DNA of 64,000 nt from Rhodospirillaceae bacterium. Lineage in GTDB: Bacteria > Pseudomonadota > Alphaproteobacteria > Dongiales > Dongiaceae. Positions 18,658 through 27,429 of the stretch are shown here, piece after piece (the stretch's first letter is position 1; each line of letters begins with the position of its first letter). The stretch lies in NCBI GenBank assembly GCA_016712715.1, contig JADJQM010000002.1, positions 930,001 through 994,000 of the forward strand. Direction: 5' to 3'. The translations under genes and the position numbers were made by a program. The notes beneath the pieces are model-generated. The model made no database searches, was not told where the DNA came from, and saw only the letters and a list, made by a program, of their open reading frames with translations.

Positions 18658-19394
18658 CCATCAGGCTCACCCTGTTCGTCTTCCTGGTCGCGCTGGCCAT
18701 GGCGCGCCCGGCCTTGGCGCAAGCGCCACTCATTGCCGATCTCGATGACCACCTCATCGCCATCACGACCGGATTTGCGGGCGCGGATGTCCTGTTGTTT
18801 GGCACGACCGATGGGCCGGGAGATGTCATCGTCGTGGTCAAGGGTCCGGTGGCCGATGTCGAAGTGCTGCGCAAGGAGCGGGTCGGCGGCATCTGGATCA
18901 ACCGCAAGGGACTTGGGTTCCAGAATGTGCCCGCAGTCTACATGCTGGCCAGTTCGAAGCCGCTTGATGTCTTGCTGCCGGTTGATCAACGCGCCTTCTA
19001 TCAGATGGGAATTGAGAATGTCCGCATGGTGCCCGTTTCGCCCGATGATAGCGATCTTGGAACCTTCTCCGACGCGCTGATCCGCGCCAAGCAGAAGAGC
19101 GGCCTGTTCTCGGACCAGCCCGCGCGCATCCTGTTCATCGGTGACAGGCTGTTTCGGGTCAATCTACGGGTTCCGTCGACCGTGCCGACGGGTACCTATC
19201 TGGCAGAAGTCTATCTGGTTCGTGATCAGAAAATTGTTGGTGCGCAAACGACGCCGCTGGTCATCAGCAAGATCGGTTTCGGCGCCGATATTTACGACTT
19301 TGCGCACCGTCACAGCGCCACCTATGGTGTGATTGCCGTGCTGGTGGCCTTGTTTGCCGGCTGGATGGCGCATCTGGCCTTCCGCCGCCGCTAG
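18654..19394 (+). CDS. TIGR02186 / Alph_Pro_TM family membrane protein
   Basis: A 246-residue protein with a signal peptide (LTLFVFLVALAMARPALA), a periplasmic beta-rich domain and one C-terminal membrane span (VIAVLVALFAGWMAHLAF) followed by basic residues. The elements TTGFAGADVLLFGTT and GIWINRKGLGFQNVPAVY are diagnostic of the alphaproteobacterial TIGR02186 family. The TTG start overlaps the TauE stop. The role is unknown; pairing with the TauE-type exporter suggests a periplasmic partner or anchor for it. Confidence 0.88.
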   Translation: MTIRLTLFVFLVALAMARPALAQAPLIADLDDHLIAITTGFAGADVLLFGTTDGPGDVIVVVKGPVADVEVLRKERVGGIWINRKGLGFQNVPAVYMLASSKPLDVLLPVDQRAFYQMGIENVRMVPVSPDDSDLGTFSDALIRAKQKSGLFSDQPARILFIGDRLFRVNLRVPSTVPTGTYLAEVYLVRDQKIVGAQTTPLVISKIGFGADIYDFAHRHSATYGVIAVLVALFAGWMAHLAFRRR

Positions 19395-19438
19395 GGCCTC
19401 TGGTGCGGGGAGTTTAGGCAGGAAATGGAGCGACTGGG

Positions 19439-19945
19439 ATGAGCGATGCTGCCGATCTGAAGCCAGGTGACAAGCCGCCGACCACCGGCCGCGTCTTCCT
19501 GGTCATCATCGACGATTCGCCTGAACTGAAAGTGGCGCTGCGCTACGCCTGTCGTCGTGCCGCAAAGACCGGCGGGCGCATCGCGATGGCCTATGTGATG
19601 GAACCGGGCGACTATCAGGAATGGGTGGGCGTCAGCAATCTCATCCGCGACGAAGCCCGCCAACAGGCTGAAGCCATCATGCAGAAAATGGCGGGCGAGG
19701 TGCAGAAGCTCTCCGGCAATTTCCCGATCCTCTTTTTCCGCGAGGGCGACCGGCAGGAAGAGGTGATGAAGCTCATTGATGAGGAGCCGAGCATTTCGAT
19801 CCTGGTCCTGGGCGCATCCACCGGGCCAAAGGGACCCGGGCCCCTGATCTCGGCCCTTACCGGCAAGTCGATTGCCAAGTTGCGCATTCCGATCACCATC
19901 GTTCCGGGCAATCTGACCGACGCCGATATCGAGAACATCGCCTGA
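19439..19945 (+). CDS. Universal stress protein (UspA family)
   Basis: A 168-residue single-domain UspA protein. FLVIIDDSPELKVALRYACRRA is the first strand and helix with the ATP-contact Asp, and the C-terminal LGASTGPKGPGPLISALTG followed by IPITIVPG is the glycine-rich nucleotide-binding motif. Such proteins respond to starvation and stress; the target is not predictable. It follows the TauE/TIGR02186 pair with a 44-base gap and may share their transcript. Confidence 0.9.
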   Translation: MSDAADLKPGDKPPTTGRVFLVIIDDSPELKVALRYACRRAAKTGGRIAMAYVMEPGDYQEWVGVSNLIRDEARQQAEAIMQKMAGEVQKLSGNFPILFFREGDRQEEVMKLIDEEPSISILVLGASTGPKGPGPLISALTGKSIAKLRIPITIVPGNLTDADIENIA

Positions 19946-20064
19946 GGGTCGCCGCCCCATCAATTGTGTGATGTCGGTCATTGCGGCGGGGCTGATCCCG
20001 GCCCAATATCCAGGACTGCGATCGGGCGGAAAACCCGCCGAGACCTACTGTGAGTGAAGGCATC

Positions 20065-20757
20065 ATGTCAGCGCAGCTTACCCGACAGCATTTCCTGCGT
20101 CTCCTGCTGGGCCTGGGCTTCGCCATGCCCGCCTCGGCCCTGTGGTTGGGGCGTGACGCCCGGGCTGCGATCGTTGCGGTTGGCTCGGTCACCAAGGTGA
20201 AGGGCACGGCCTCGCTGTTGCGCGACGGCCAGCAGACCATCCTGCAGGGCGGCGAGGACATCGCTGCGGGCGACGTGGTGACCACCCTTGCCGATAGCCG
20301 CCTGCGTCTGGCGCTCAAGGACGGGTCGCAACTCAATCTCGGCGAACTCACCAAGGTGACCGTCGCGCAATTCGACTTTGCCGAGGAAACCCTCTCGCGC
20401 GAAGCTGCCTTCGATCTCACCTCGGGCCTGCTTGAAGCCATCACGGCCAAGGCGGCGACTGGCTCCAGCTTCGTCATCCGCACCAGCAATGCGGTGGCGG
20501 CGACGCGGGCAACCGAATGGATCGTCGAAGCGAAGAAGGCAGAAACCTCGGTCTATGTGCTGGAAGGCAAGGTCGACGTCGCGGCATCCGCCTTGGGTTT
20601 CCGCAGCCTGCCCAGCATCGACCAGGACAAGGCGATGCTGCTCTCTGCCGGCCAAACCACAACTATCGGCAAGATTTCCCTGGGGCCGACGGCGGGTCCG
20701 AAGACGTCGGATGCGAAGAAGCTCGCGGCCTTGAAAGCTGGCCTGGCGCTGGAGTAG
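20065..20757 (+). CDS. FecR-domain secreted protein
   Basis: A 230-residue protein with a signal sequence (FLRLLLGLGFAMPASALWL) and a FecR-type domain: GSVTKVKGTASLLRDGQ, the GEDIAAGDVVTTLADSRLRLALKDGSQLNL core and a following beta-rich part. This stand-alone form is an exported domain rather than a sigma-factor regulator. I prefer ATG 20065 (GAAGG upstream) to GTG 20050. It is flanked downstream by a palindromic repeat element and has no obvious operon partner. Confidence 0.85.
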   Translation: MSAQLTRQHFLRLLLGLGFAMPASALWLGRDARAAIVAVGSVTKVKGTASLLRDGQQTILQGGEDIAAGDVVTTLADSRLRLALKDGSQLNLGELTKVTVAQFDFAEETLSREAAFDLTSGLLEAITAKAATGSSFVIRTSNAVAATRATEWIVEAKKAETSVYVLEGKVDVAASALGFRSLPSIDQDKAMLLSAGQTTTIGKISLGPTAGPKTSDAKKLAALKAGLALE

Positions 20758-20768
20758 GTGCGGCAAAG

Positions 20769-20936
20769 CCCCCTCACACTAACCCTCTCCCGCGAGGGGA
20801 GAGGGAATGAGACCTGCCGGCAAGACCCAATCAAGAAAGTTGGTCTGATCTGAGAGGCGTGACGAAGCCCCCTCTCCCCCTGTCGGCAAAGGCCGACATT
20901 CGTCGGCGGGCGGGAGAGGGGTTGGGGTGAGGGGGT
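20769..20936. repeat. Intergenic palindromic repeat, copy 2 (paired units, one with nested hairpin)
   Basis: The left unit reads CCCCTCACAC then CCCTCTCCCGCGAGGG; the right unit starts CCCCCTCTCCCCC, carries an inserted secondary hairpin (GTCGGC...GCCGAC and CATTCGTCGGC), and closes with GGGGTGAGGGG. The flank GAGACCTGCCGGCAA is shared with copy 3, so similarity extends beyond the palindromes. It lies between the convergent FecR and dehydratase genes, where it may act as a bidirectional terminator. Confidence 0.88.
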
Positions 20937-20943
20937 GGGGCCG

Positions 20944-21885
20944 CTACTCGGTGGTGACCGCGTTCAAGCTCGCCGGGTCGACATTGCCACCACACAAAAT
21001 GACGGCGACCTTTTCACCCAGAGCCGGCTTGTAGGCGCCTGACAGCAGCGCCGCCAAGGCGGTGGCGCCACCGGGCTCGCTGGCGATGCGCAGATCGCGC
21101 CACAGCACATGCTGCGCGGCGCGGATGGCATCGTCCTCCACCAGCACCACGCCTTCGACGAAATCCTTGGCAATGGCGAATGGCAGGGTGCCGATCCGCC
21201 GCGCGCCAAGTGAATCCGCGGCGATGCCGCCGACCTCGACATCGACCGGCTGCTTGGCGGCAAAGGCACGCTGCAGCGTCGGACAATTGACCGGCTCGAC
21301 ACCGACCACCCGCACGCGGTTCTGGAACCAGGCAGCAAGTCCGCCGATAAGCCCGCCGCCACCGACGGCCACCAGCACCGTGTCGAGCATGGTGCATGTC
21401 GCGTCGAGCTCGCGCCCGAGTGTGCCTTGACCGGCAACGGTGGCCGGCGCGTCATAGGCATGAATGGCCAGCGCCCCGGTCTCGGCCTTGCGCCGCTCGG
21501 CGGCGGCCAGCGCATCGGCATAGGCGCCGGGAACGACGGTGACGTGGGCGCCGAAGGAGTCGATGCGGGCGATCTTGGCAGCACTCGCCAGGGCCGGCAC
21601 GAAGATCTCGGCTTTGTGGCCCAGGCTCTGCGCGGCAAATGCCACCGCGGCGCCGTGATTGCCGCCCGATGCTGCAATGAGGCCGGCAGCGGGTACCGGC
21701 ATCGAGAGGAGCGAGTTGAAGGCGCCGCGTGCCTTGAACGATCCGCTATGCTGCAGCAGTTCCAGCTTTAAGGTGAGATGCGCATGGGTGCCGAGCGCCC
21801 CAAGCTCCAATGGCAAGATCGGCGTGCGGCGGACATGGCCATGGAGGCGCCGTGCCGCGGCCTCGATATCGTCGGCAGTGATCAT
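20944..21885 (-). CDS. PLP-dependent threonine/serine dehydratase-like enzyme
   Basis: A fold-type II PLP enzyme of 313 residues. The Schiff-base lysine lies in SGSFKARGA, the phosphate-binding glycine loop is VGGGGLIGGL, and ASGGNHGAAVA is the substrate loop. Homology favours catabolic threonine/serine deaminase, but related ectoine-utilisation, serine racemase and hydroxyaspartate enzymes look alike. The ATG at 21885 begins MITADDIEAAARRL, the usual start. It sits 17 bases after a cupin gene and shortly after an Lrp regulator on the same strand, suggesting amino-acid-responsive expression. Confidence 0.88.
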   Translation of the reverse strand: MITADDIEAAARRLHGHVRRTPILPLELGALGTHAHLTLKLELLQHSGSFKARGAFNSLLSMPVPAAGLIAASGGNHGAAVAFAAQSLGHKAEIFVPALASAAKIARIDSFGAHVTVVPGAYADALAAAERRKAETGALAIHAYDAPATVAGQGTLGRELDATCTMLDTVLVAVGGGGLIGGLAAWFQNRVRVVGVEPVNCPTLQRAFAAKQPVDVEVGGIAADSLGARRIGTLPFAIAKDFVEGVVLVEDDAIRAAQHVLWRDLRIASEPGGATALAALLSGAYKPALGEKVAVILCGGNVDPASLNAVTTE

Positions 21886-21902
21886 GATCCGTGTCCTGAA
21901 AG

Positions 21903-22391
21903 TCAGCGTGGATAGAAGCGGCCGTCCTTGTGCGCGGGCAGGACCTCGTCCGGACATTCGACCCAGAGCAGATCATCGTCGGGATAGAAACCGTTATCGC
22001 CGGCGATGCGGCTGCCGACCACAAGAAAGCTGCCGGGTGCCGCGCCGCGATTGACCAGATGATGGGCGTCGCGCACGCCACCCTTGAAACCGACGCACTG
22101 CCCGGCCCGAAGCGTGGTGGCGCCGGCATCCGTGATCAGCGTCAGTTCGCCTGACAGCATGAAGACGAACTCGTCTTCCTGGGTGTGCCAGTGGCGCAGG
22201 GCCGATTCCGATCCCGGCTGCAGGGTGACGAGGTTGACCCCGAACTGGGTCAGTCCGAACAGGTCGCCCAGGCCCTGCTTTTCGCGACCGGCGACCCGCT
22301 GGACCAGCGGCTCAGGATAGCTGGAACTGATGCGCTTCGGCACCTCGGCCGCGGTGACGGGGCGGGCCGACGATATCGGATTCTGGGACAT
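21903..22391 (-). CDS. Cupin-domain protein
   Basis: A 162-residue cupin with motif 1 LRHWHTQEDEFVFMLSGE (metal-binding His, His, Glu) and the second motif around AHHLVNRGAAPGSFLVVG. Proteins of this type are often small isomerases, dioxygenases or ligand sensors. It lies between the Lrp-type regulator and the dehydratase on the same strand with short gaps, so it is probably part of the same amino-acid catabolic unit. The ATG overlaps a second in-frame position only weakly, and homology supports 22391. Confidence 0.87.
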   Translation of the reverse strand: MSQNPISSARPVTAAEVPKRISSSYPEPLVQRVAGREKQGLGDLFGLTQFGVNLVTLQPGSESALRHWHTQEDEFVFMLSGELTLITDAGATTLRAGQCVGFKGGVRDAHHLVNRGAAPGSFLVVGSRIAGDNGFYPDDDLLWVECPDEVLPAHKDGRFYPR

Positions 22392-22427
22392 GATGATCTG
22401 CCGGTGGAAACTGAACCGGTGACGATC

Positions 22428-22871
22428 CTAGCGGCGCTCCACCACGGTGGATAGCAGGATCGAGGAAGTCGTGCGCTGGACACCGGGCAGATGCCCGATC
22501 CGCGTCAGGATCTCGTCGAGATGGGCGGCATTGCTGGCGCTGACGATGGCAATGGCATCGAAGGAGCCGGAGACAGTGTAAGCTGATTGCACTTCGGGCA
22601 GCTTCTTCAAGGCGCCGATCGCCTGGTCATGGGCCTTGGGATCGACCGAGAGGAGGACATGGGCACCGACGCCAGGTGCCTCGCCATCCTTGCCGACGAC
22701 CAGGGTATAGCCGGCGATGATGCCGTCCCGTTCCAGCCGCTTCAGGCGCTCCTGCACGGCGCTGCGTGATAAGGAAAGCTGGCGTCCCAGGGCCGCGGTC
22801 GGTGTGCGCGCGTTGCCGCGCAACAGCGTGAGAAGCTTGCGATCGATATCGTCTAGGCTGCGTTTCGCCAT
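22428..22871 (-). CDS. Lrp/AsnC family transcriptional regulator
   Basis: A 147-residue regulator with the AsnC helix-turn-helix (LDDIDRKLLTLLRGNARTPTAALGRQLSLS...VQERLKRLE in the first 50 residues) and a C-terminal RAM effector domain (LLSVDPKAHDQAIGALKKLPEV). It would bind an amino acid and regulate its own operon and the divergent MFS gene; this is inferred from position. The start MAKRSLDDIDRK is typical. Cupin and dehydratase genes follow on the same strand. Confidence 0.93.
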   Translation of the reverse strand: MAKRSLDDIDRKLLTLLRGNARTPTAALGRQLSLSRSAVQERLKRLERDGIIAGYTLVVGKDGEAPGVGAHVLLSVDPKAHDQAIGALKKLPEVQSAYTVSGSFDAIAIVSASNAAHLDEILTRIGHLPGVQRTTSSILLSTVVERR

Positions 22872-23141
22872 CTGGTCCGTCGAAGTGCCGGTAAGTTTAT
22901 TTCTTGTCGCCTTTTTGCCGCCAGAACGCAAGGAGCTTTGGATGGCGAACCTGCTGTACGCAACTGCACAATTTCCGCCCCGTTGCCCATCCATGCCATC
23001 TTGCCGAGATGCTCCTTTGCGACGGGGCTATGCCGATTTGTGACAGAGCCATGCCGGTTCCGCTCACGACGCTCGTCGCGGCCCATGTTATTGAAGATCG
23101 GCGCCCCACCGTTCATCGCCGCATTCCGAAAATCCCTCCCG

Positions 23142-24329
23142 ATGGCCATTGAGTCACCCTCCCTGCCGCTTACCGGTCACAAGCCCGGCGCGATGGTGTT
23201 TGCCATTCTCTATATGCTGGAATCGATCACGCGGGCATTGGTGCTCACCGTCATGCCGCTGCAGGCGCTGGAGATTTTCGGATCGGACGCCAAGGTCAGC
23301 GCGCTCTATTTCGGCGTCACCATCTTCGGCCTCATTGCCGGTTTCGGCGTGCCGATCCTCATCCACCGCTATCGCCGCCGCTGGGTCTATTCCATGGGTC
23401 TTCTCGTGGGCGGCCTTGCCGTGGTCGCGCTGGCCTTCGACGATCCGCTGGGCCAGTTCATCGGCCAGGTGCTGCGCACCCTCTCCAGCACGGCGTGCAT
23501 CATTGCGCTGACGCTCTATGTCCTCGACTTCATCCCGCGCAATGATCTGGTGCGCTACGAGCCCCTGAAACTGCTGCTCGGCACCTTGCCCTGGGGGCTG
23601 GGGCCATGGATCGGAATCCGGCTCTATGAATCCTACGGCGTGTGGTCGGTGGCCGCGGCCGGCATGGGCACGGCACTCCTGGCGATGGCCTTGTTCGGCT
23701 ATCTGCGCCTCACCGAAAATCCGGCGGTCGCCGCCGCCACCAAGCCGCCGCCCAACCCGATCCAGAGCATCGGCCGCTTCGTCGAGCAGCCGCGCCTGCG
23801 CCTTGCCTGGGCCATCGCCTTCGGCCGCTCCGGCTGGTGGTCCTTGTTCTTCGTCTATCCGGCGCTTTATTTCGATGCGCGCGGCGTCGACCGCGATTGG
23901 TCGGGGGCGTTGACCGGCGCCGCCAATATCCTGCTCGTCCTCTCGCCGCTGTTCGGCTGGTTGGGGCGGCGCTATGGCATCCGTCTGCCGATCATGGTGG
24001 CGTTTTTCGGCGCCGGCCTCACTACGCTTGCCATCCCCTTCGTCTTCCACTCACCGCTGCTGGTTGCCATCCTGCTGCTGATCGCGGCGTTCTTCGTGGT
24101 GATGCTGGATTCGCTCGGCAACATTCCGTTCCTGCGCGCCGTCCGGCCGCTCGAACGGCCACAGATGATGTCGGTGTTCCGCACCTATATCGATATCGGC
24201 AATCTCCTCCCCTTCGCCGTCTTCACGGCCCTCCTGCTGTTCTTCGACCAGCGCGCCGTCTACATCGCCTATGGCATCCTGATGCTGGTGGTGGGGGCGT
24301 TCGCCAAATATTTGCCGCGCCGCATGTAG
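23142..24329 (+). CDS. MFS transporter
   Basis: An MFS permease of about 395 residues with 12 predicted membrane segments, the loop between spans 2 and 3 containing IHRYRRRWVYS, and a central cytoplasmic loop (ENPAVAAATKPPPNPIQSIG). No substrate-specific motif is evident. The start is placed at ATG 23142 (MAIESPSLPLTGHK), just before the first span; an upstream ATG at 23085 is possible and neither has a good Shine-Dalgarno. It is divergent from the Lrp-type regulator, so an amino-acid or amino-acid-derivative exporter is a reasonable guess. Confidence 0.88.
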   Translation: MAIESPSLPLTGHKPGAMVFAILYMLESITRALVLTVMPLQALEIFGSDAKVSALYFGVTIFGLIAGFGVPILIHRYRRRWVYSMGLLVGGLAVVALAFDDPLGQFIGQVLRTLSSTACIIALTLYVLDFIPRNDLVRYEPLKLLLGTLPWGLGPWIGIRLYESYGVWSVAAAGMGTALLAMALFGYLRLTENPAVAAATKPPPNPIQSIGRFVEQPRLRLAWAIAFGRSGWWSLFFVYPALYFDARGVDRDWSGALTGAANILLVLSPLFGWLGRRYGIRLPIMVAFFGAGLTTLAIPFVFHSPLLVAILLLIAAFFVVMLDSLGNIPFLRAVRPLERPQMMSVFRTYIDIGNLLPFAVFTALLLFFDQRAVYIAYGILMLVVGAFAKYLPRRM

Positions 24330-24467
24330 TTGCGAGAGCTGGCTGCATCGCCCAGGAAATTTGCCGGCAAGCCCCCGCGGCAAAACCATCCCCTAGGCTA
24401 ATCAGGGCGAAGAGGTTAGTATAACCCGTTGATTCTTCACTGAAGGGGCCGGGCAGCCGGCCGCGGA

Positions 24468-24968
24468 ATGCAAGACCGGATGGACGAGGAAAGCAAAGAA
24501 AGCGAGATGGCGCGGCGTCTGGCCCGCGCCGAGGCGGCTGTCGCCGATCTCGCCAAGAGCTATGTGGGCTGGGCTTTGGCGGATGTCGACAGATGTGTCG
24601 CTTTCCTGGCCTCGGCCCGGGAAGCGAATACCGCCCCGGACCTGCCGAACGGCGCCGTCGACGATCGCATCATCGCGGTCCAGGCGCTCTATGCCATCGC
24701 CCACAACATCAAGGGGCAAGGCTCATCCTTCGGCTTTCCCTTGATGACACGCCTCGGCGACTCGCTCTGCCGTCTCACGCGCGTCAAACGGCCTTTCCCG
24801 AATGCCGATCTCGACCTGGTGGCCGCTCATCTCGACGCCATGCGCCTGGTGCTCAGTCAGGAAATTCGCGGCGATGGCGGGACGCTCGGCGACAAGCTCG
24901 CCCAGCGGCTGGAAACCCTGGTAGCTCAGGCCATGGGGTCCGAAGCCGATGCGGACCTCATCAGATAG
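24468..24968 (+). CDS. Hpt (histidine phosphotransfer) domain protein
   Basis: A 166-residue soluble protein. AHNIKGQGSSFGFPLMTRLGDSLC fits the Hpt pattern H-x-I/L-K-G-x-x-x-x-x-G, with the phosphoacceptor His near residue 83, followed by a helical bundle. No kinase or receiver domain is fused and none is adjacent, so it is an orphan phosphorelay component or a relay adaptor. ATG 24468 and ATG 24480 are both possible starts. It converges with coq7, nine bases apart. Confidence 0.78.
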   Translation: MQDRMDEESKESEMARRLARAEAAVADLAKSYVGWALADVDRCVAFLASAREANTAPDLPNGAVDDRIIAVQALYAIAHNIKGQGSSFGFPLMTRLGDSLCRLTRVKRPFPNADLDLVAAHLDAMRLVLSQEIRGDGGTLGDKLAQRLETLVAQAMGSEADADLIR

Positions 24969-24977
24969 CGCTGGACC

Positions 24978-25583
24978 TCAGATCCGTTCGGCGAGCCAGA
25001 TGGCAAGGCGAGAGCCGGCCTTGATGGCGCTGCTGAGCACCGGATAGGCCGGCGCCTGCTCCGCGCCGTGGGCAAGGCCCGTGTCGCGGTGCTGCACTTC
25101 CTCGGCGCGGAAGGTCTCGATCTTCTCGCGGATCGCCGGCTCGGTGGCGCCGAGTTCAGCGGTCTGCTGCCGGTAATGTTCGTCGATGACTTCTTCCACG
25201 GCGACCGTGCAGGCCATGGCGGCCTTCGGCCCCATCAGGGCGGTCGCCGCGCCAAGTGCAAAGCCCGCGACATGCCAGACCGGGAACAGGACCGAGGGCC
25301 GCGCGCGGCGCTCGACCATCAGCTTCTCGAAGGCCTGCAGATGGACCAATTCCTGCTCCAGCATGTGCCGGATGACATGGCCTTCGGGTTTTTTCCCCAG
25401 GACGGCCAATTGCCCCTCATAGATCCGCTTCGCGCCATATTCGCCGGCATGGTCGACGCGGATGATGCGGTCGAGCAGTGCCGCGGGGCTGAGGTCGCCG
25501 GGCAGCCGGCGGCCGGAAGGCTGTACCGCAGTCGGTGACGTCGGCGCAGTTCCAGCATCCGCCTGTTCAACCGGGATCGACAT
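24978..25583 (-). CDS. coq7: Demethoxyubiquinone hydroxylase (COQ7 family)
   Basis: A di-iron carboxylate protein performing the C6 hydroxylation step of ubiquinone biosynthesis. The helical di-iron ligands are visible as RVDHAGEYGAKRIYEGQ, LEQELVHLQAF, VEEVIDEHY and RAEEVQHRD (two ExxH-type pairs). The N-terminal 30 residues are a low-complexity extension. The 201-residue length is normal for alphaproteobacterial COQ7. It is on one strand with dsbB and yqaA with gaps of 15 and 29 bases, an arrangement seen in related bacteria. Confidence 0.95.
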   Translation of the reverse strand: MSIPVEQADAGTAPTSPTAVQPSGRRLPGDLSPAALLDRIIRVDHAGEYGAKRIYEGQLAVLGKKPEGHVIRHMLEQELVHLQAFEKLMVERRARPSVLFPVWHVAGFALGAATALMGPKAAMACTVAVEEVIDEHYRQQTAELGATEPAIREKIETFRAEEVQHRDTGLAHGAEQAPAYPVLSSAIKAGSRLAIWLAERI

Positions 25584-25598
25584 GGAAGCCAGTTCTCC

Positions 25599-26102
25599 TC
25601 AACGCGCGGTGCGGGCAAAGCCCCAGAAGGCGAAGGCCGCCAGCGCCAATGATAGCAGTCCATTGTAGCCTGCCATGGAAATGCCGAACAATTCAAAGGC
25701 GACTTCGTCGCAGCGCGTGACGGGCGCGTTCATGATGGCAGCCTCGAGGTCTGCGCCGGAGAGACCGGATATGCCGCCGACGCAGCTCGCGGCACCTTCC
25801 CACCAGCCCTGTTCGACCCCGACATGATGAAGCGCAATGCCGGCACCGGTGAGAAAGGCGACGCCGATGAGGGCAATGACCCAGCGCCGCCAGGGAGAGC
25901 GACGCCCCAGCACGATCGCCACGACGGAGAGGGCGATCGCCGCCCAATAGGCATCTCGCTGCAACAGGCAAAGATGGCAGGGCGCCAGGCCGAATCCATA
26001 TTGCGACAGCCAGGCCACGCACAGGGCGGCGAGGCTGGAGCCGGCCGTCAGCCACGGAACATGGTGCGGATCAATGAAGCTTTGGTGGCCTTGACGGGAC
26101 AC
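25599..26102 (-). CDS. dsbB: Disulfide bond formation protein B
   Basis: A four-span inner-membrane protein that reoxidises DsbA and passes electrons to quinones. The first redox pair is in LAPCHLCLLQRD and the second pair of cysteines is in ASCVGG and TRCDEVAF within the second periplasmic loop. GTG 26102 is chosen as start because AAGGA lies six bases upstream; a TTG two codons earlier is too close to it. Placement beside coq7 fits a quinone-linked function. Confidence 0.92.
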   Translation of the reverse strand: MSRQGHQSFIDPHHVPWLTAGSSLAALCVAWLSQYGFGLAPCHLCLLQRDAYWAAIALSVVAIVLGRRSPWRRWVIALIGVAFLTGAGIALHHVGVEQGWWEGAASCVGGISGLSGADLEAAIMNAPVTRCDEVAFELFGISMAGYNGLLSLALAAFAFWGFARTAR

Positions 26103-26131
26103 GATCAATCCTTTCGCGCCAGGATGATTCT

Positions 26132-26719
26132 TCAGAAGATGTATTTAAGGGCGACGAAGCCACCCACCAACAGCACGACGAACAGGGTGGTGACCAGGGT
26201 CAGCCGTTTTTCGATGAAGGCCCGCACCGGCTCGCCGAAGAAATAGAGCAGGGTGGCGATGATGAAGAAGCGCCCACCGCGTGTGGCGATCGAGGCCATG
26301 ATGAAGATATTGAGGTCGAATTCCGCCATGCCGGAAGCGATGGTGACGAATTTGTAGGGGATCGGGGTCAGGCCCTTGATGAGGATGATCCACAGGCCCC
26401 ATTCGGCGAACATGGCCTGGAACTCGGCCATGGCATCGCGGTGGCCGTAGAAGGCCAGGATGGATTGGCCGAGGCTTTCCAGCGAATAGCCGATGAAATA
26501 GCCGGCTATACCGCCGAGCACCGAGGCAATGGTCGCCACGCTGGCAAATGCCCAGGCGCGGCGCCGGTTCGCCAGCACCATCGGGATGAGCATCGGATCG
26601 GGCGGGATGGGAAAGAACGAGCTTTCGGCGAAGGAGACCGCGGCCAGCGCCCAAAGCGCGCGCGGGCTTTCGGCCAGACGCATGATCCAGTCATAGAGGC
26701 GACGCAGCACGTAAGGCAC
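26132..26719 (-). CDS. YqaA/DedA-like (SNARE-associated) membrane protein
   Basis: A 195-residue membrane protein of the YqaA branch of the DedA superfamily. AAVSFAESSFFPIPPDPMLIPMV and GLTPIPYKFVTIASGMAEF carry the re-entrant proline-rich motifs of the fold. DedA proteins move lipid carriers or protons across the membrane. The GTG start at 26719 reads MPYVLRRLYDW. It heads the yqaA-dsbB-coq7 group. Confidence 0.9.
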   Translation of the reverse strand: MPYVLRRLYDWIMRLAESPRALWALAAVSFAESSFFPIPPDPMLIPMVLANRRRAWAFASVATIASVLGGIAGYFIGYSLESLGQSILAFYGHRDAMAEFQAMFAEWGLWIILIKGLTPIPYKFVTIASGMAEFDLNIFIMASIATRGGRFFIIATLLYFFGEPVRAFIEKRLTLVTTLFVVLLVGGFVALKYIF

Positions 26720-26796
26720 CGATCCAGCTTAAGAAGGTGACCCTCGTAACAGGTCGTTCGCGGCCGCACAATGCCGGCTATGCGCCGGCCACGGCT

Positions 26797-27066
26797 TTAA
26801 TGCAGGCTGAGCAGCGTTTCGGCATGGCGCCATTTGCCGGGCGTGATGATGTCCGCCTTCGCCACCTTTACGGAATGCAGCTTGCCGTCGAGGTTGTGGC
26901 TCCAGAAATCCAGGAATTTGCGCAGGATCGGGAGCTTGGGGGCGAGATCGTAATCCTGCCAGACATAACTCTGCAGCAGGCCGGGGTGATCGGGCAGATG
27001 GTAGAGGATTTCGGCGGTGACCAGCCGATAGTCGCGAAGTTGCAGGCCGAACGCACTCATCTCCAT
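26797..27066 (-). CDS. Usg family protein
   Basis: An 89-residue protein matching the alphaproteobacterial Usg family: LQLRDYRLVTAEILYHLPDHPGLLQSYVWQDYDLAPKLP, then FLDFWSHNLDGKLHSV and a terminal LSLH. Function is unknown. The ATG at 27066 has AGGAGG six bases upstream, much better than the longer reading frame. It is divergent from groESL across a 363-bp regulatory gap. Confidence 0.88.
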   Translation of the reverse strand: MEMSAFGLQLRDYRLVTAEILYHLPDHPGLLQSYVWQDYDLAPKLPILRKFLDFWSHNLDGKLHSVKVAKADIITPGKWRHAETLLSLH

Positions 27067-27195
27067 AAAGAACCTCCTCAGCTGCTGAGACGGGACCCTG
27101 TGAACCTTTGCTGACCTTTTGCCGACGGAAATATTACCCACATGATGCCGAGTCGGTTGCTAAGAAAGTATAAAAATCTTTGTGATTACAGATAT

Positions 27196-27222
27196 TTAGC
27201 ACTCGATAGATCAGATTGCTGC
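27196..27222. promoter_or_regulatory. Degenerate second CIRCE-like element
   Basis: TTAGCACTC, a perfect left arm of the HrcA operator CIRCE, is followed after nine bases by GATTGCTGC, which keeps only six of nine positions of the right arm. It lies 100 bases upstream of the good CIRCE and nearer the usg gene. It could be a weak HrcA site or a decayed copy. Confidence 0.4.
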
Positions 27223-27291
27223 CAGGGTGATACACAGGCTCCGCCGCCCGAAAATAACGCTCCGACCCCTGCGGCCATGCGTCCGGCGGAC

Positions 27292-27320
27292 TTGACCTTT
27301 GCACTGGAACGCCCTACCTG
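27292..27320 (+). promoter_or_regulatory. Candidate groESL promoter
   Basis: TTGACC (27292-27297) followed after 17 bases by TACCTG (27315-27320) is the best -35/-10 pair directly upstream of the CIRCE operator. The -10 match is weak, so a heat-shock (RpoH) promoter in the same place is equally possible. Confidence 0.4.
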
Positions 27321-27321
27321 T

Positions 27322-27348
27322 CTGGCACTCGTCGACCCAGAGTGCTAG
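27322..27348. promoter_or_regulatory. CIRCE operator (HrcA-binding) of groESL
   Basis: The inverted repeat CTGGCACTC, nine bases, GAGTGCTAG matches the CIRCE consensus TTAGCACTC-N9-GAGTGCTAA at 15 of 18 arm positions. It lies 82 bases upstream of the groES ATG. HrcA bound here represses groESL until heat shock titrates GroEL. hrcA itself is not in the window. Confidence 0.92.
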
Positions 27349-27429
27349 CAGCCGTCAGTCAAGCGGCGCTGGGAACTGGGCAGGCGCGCAGGGAAAACAC
27401 TATTTTTCAGACATTTACGGAGGATCACC

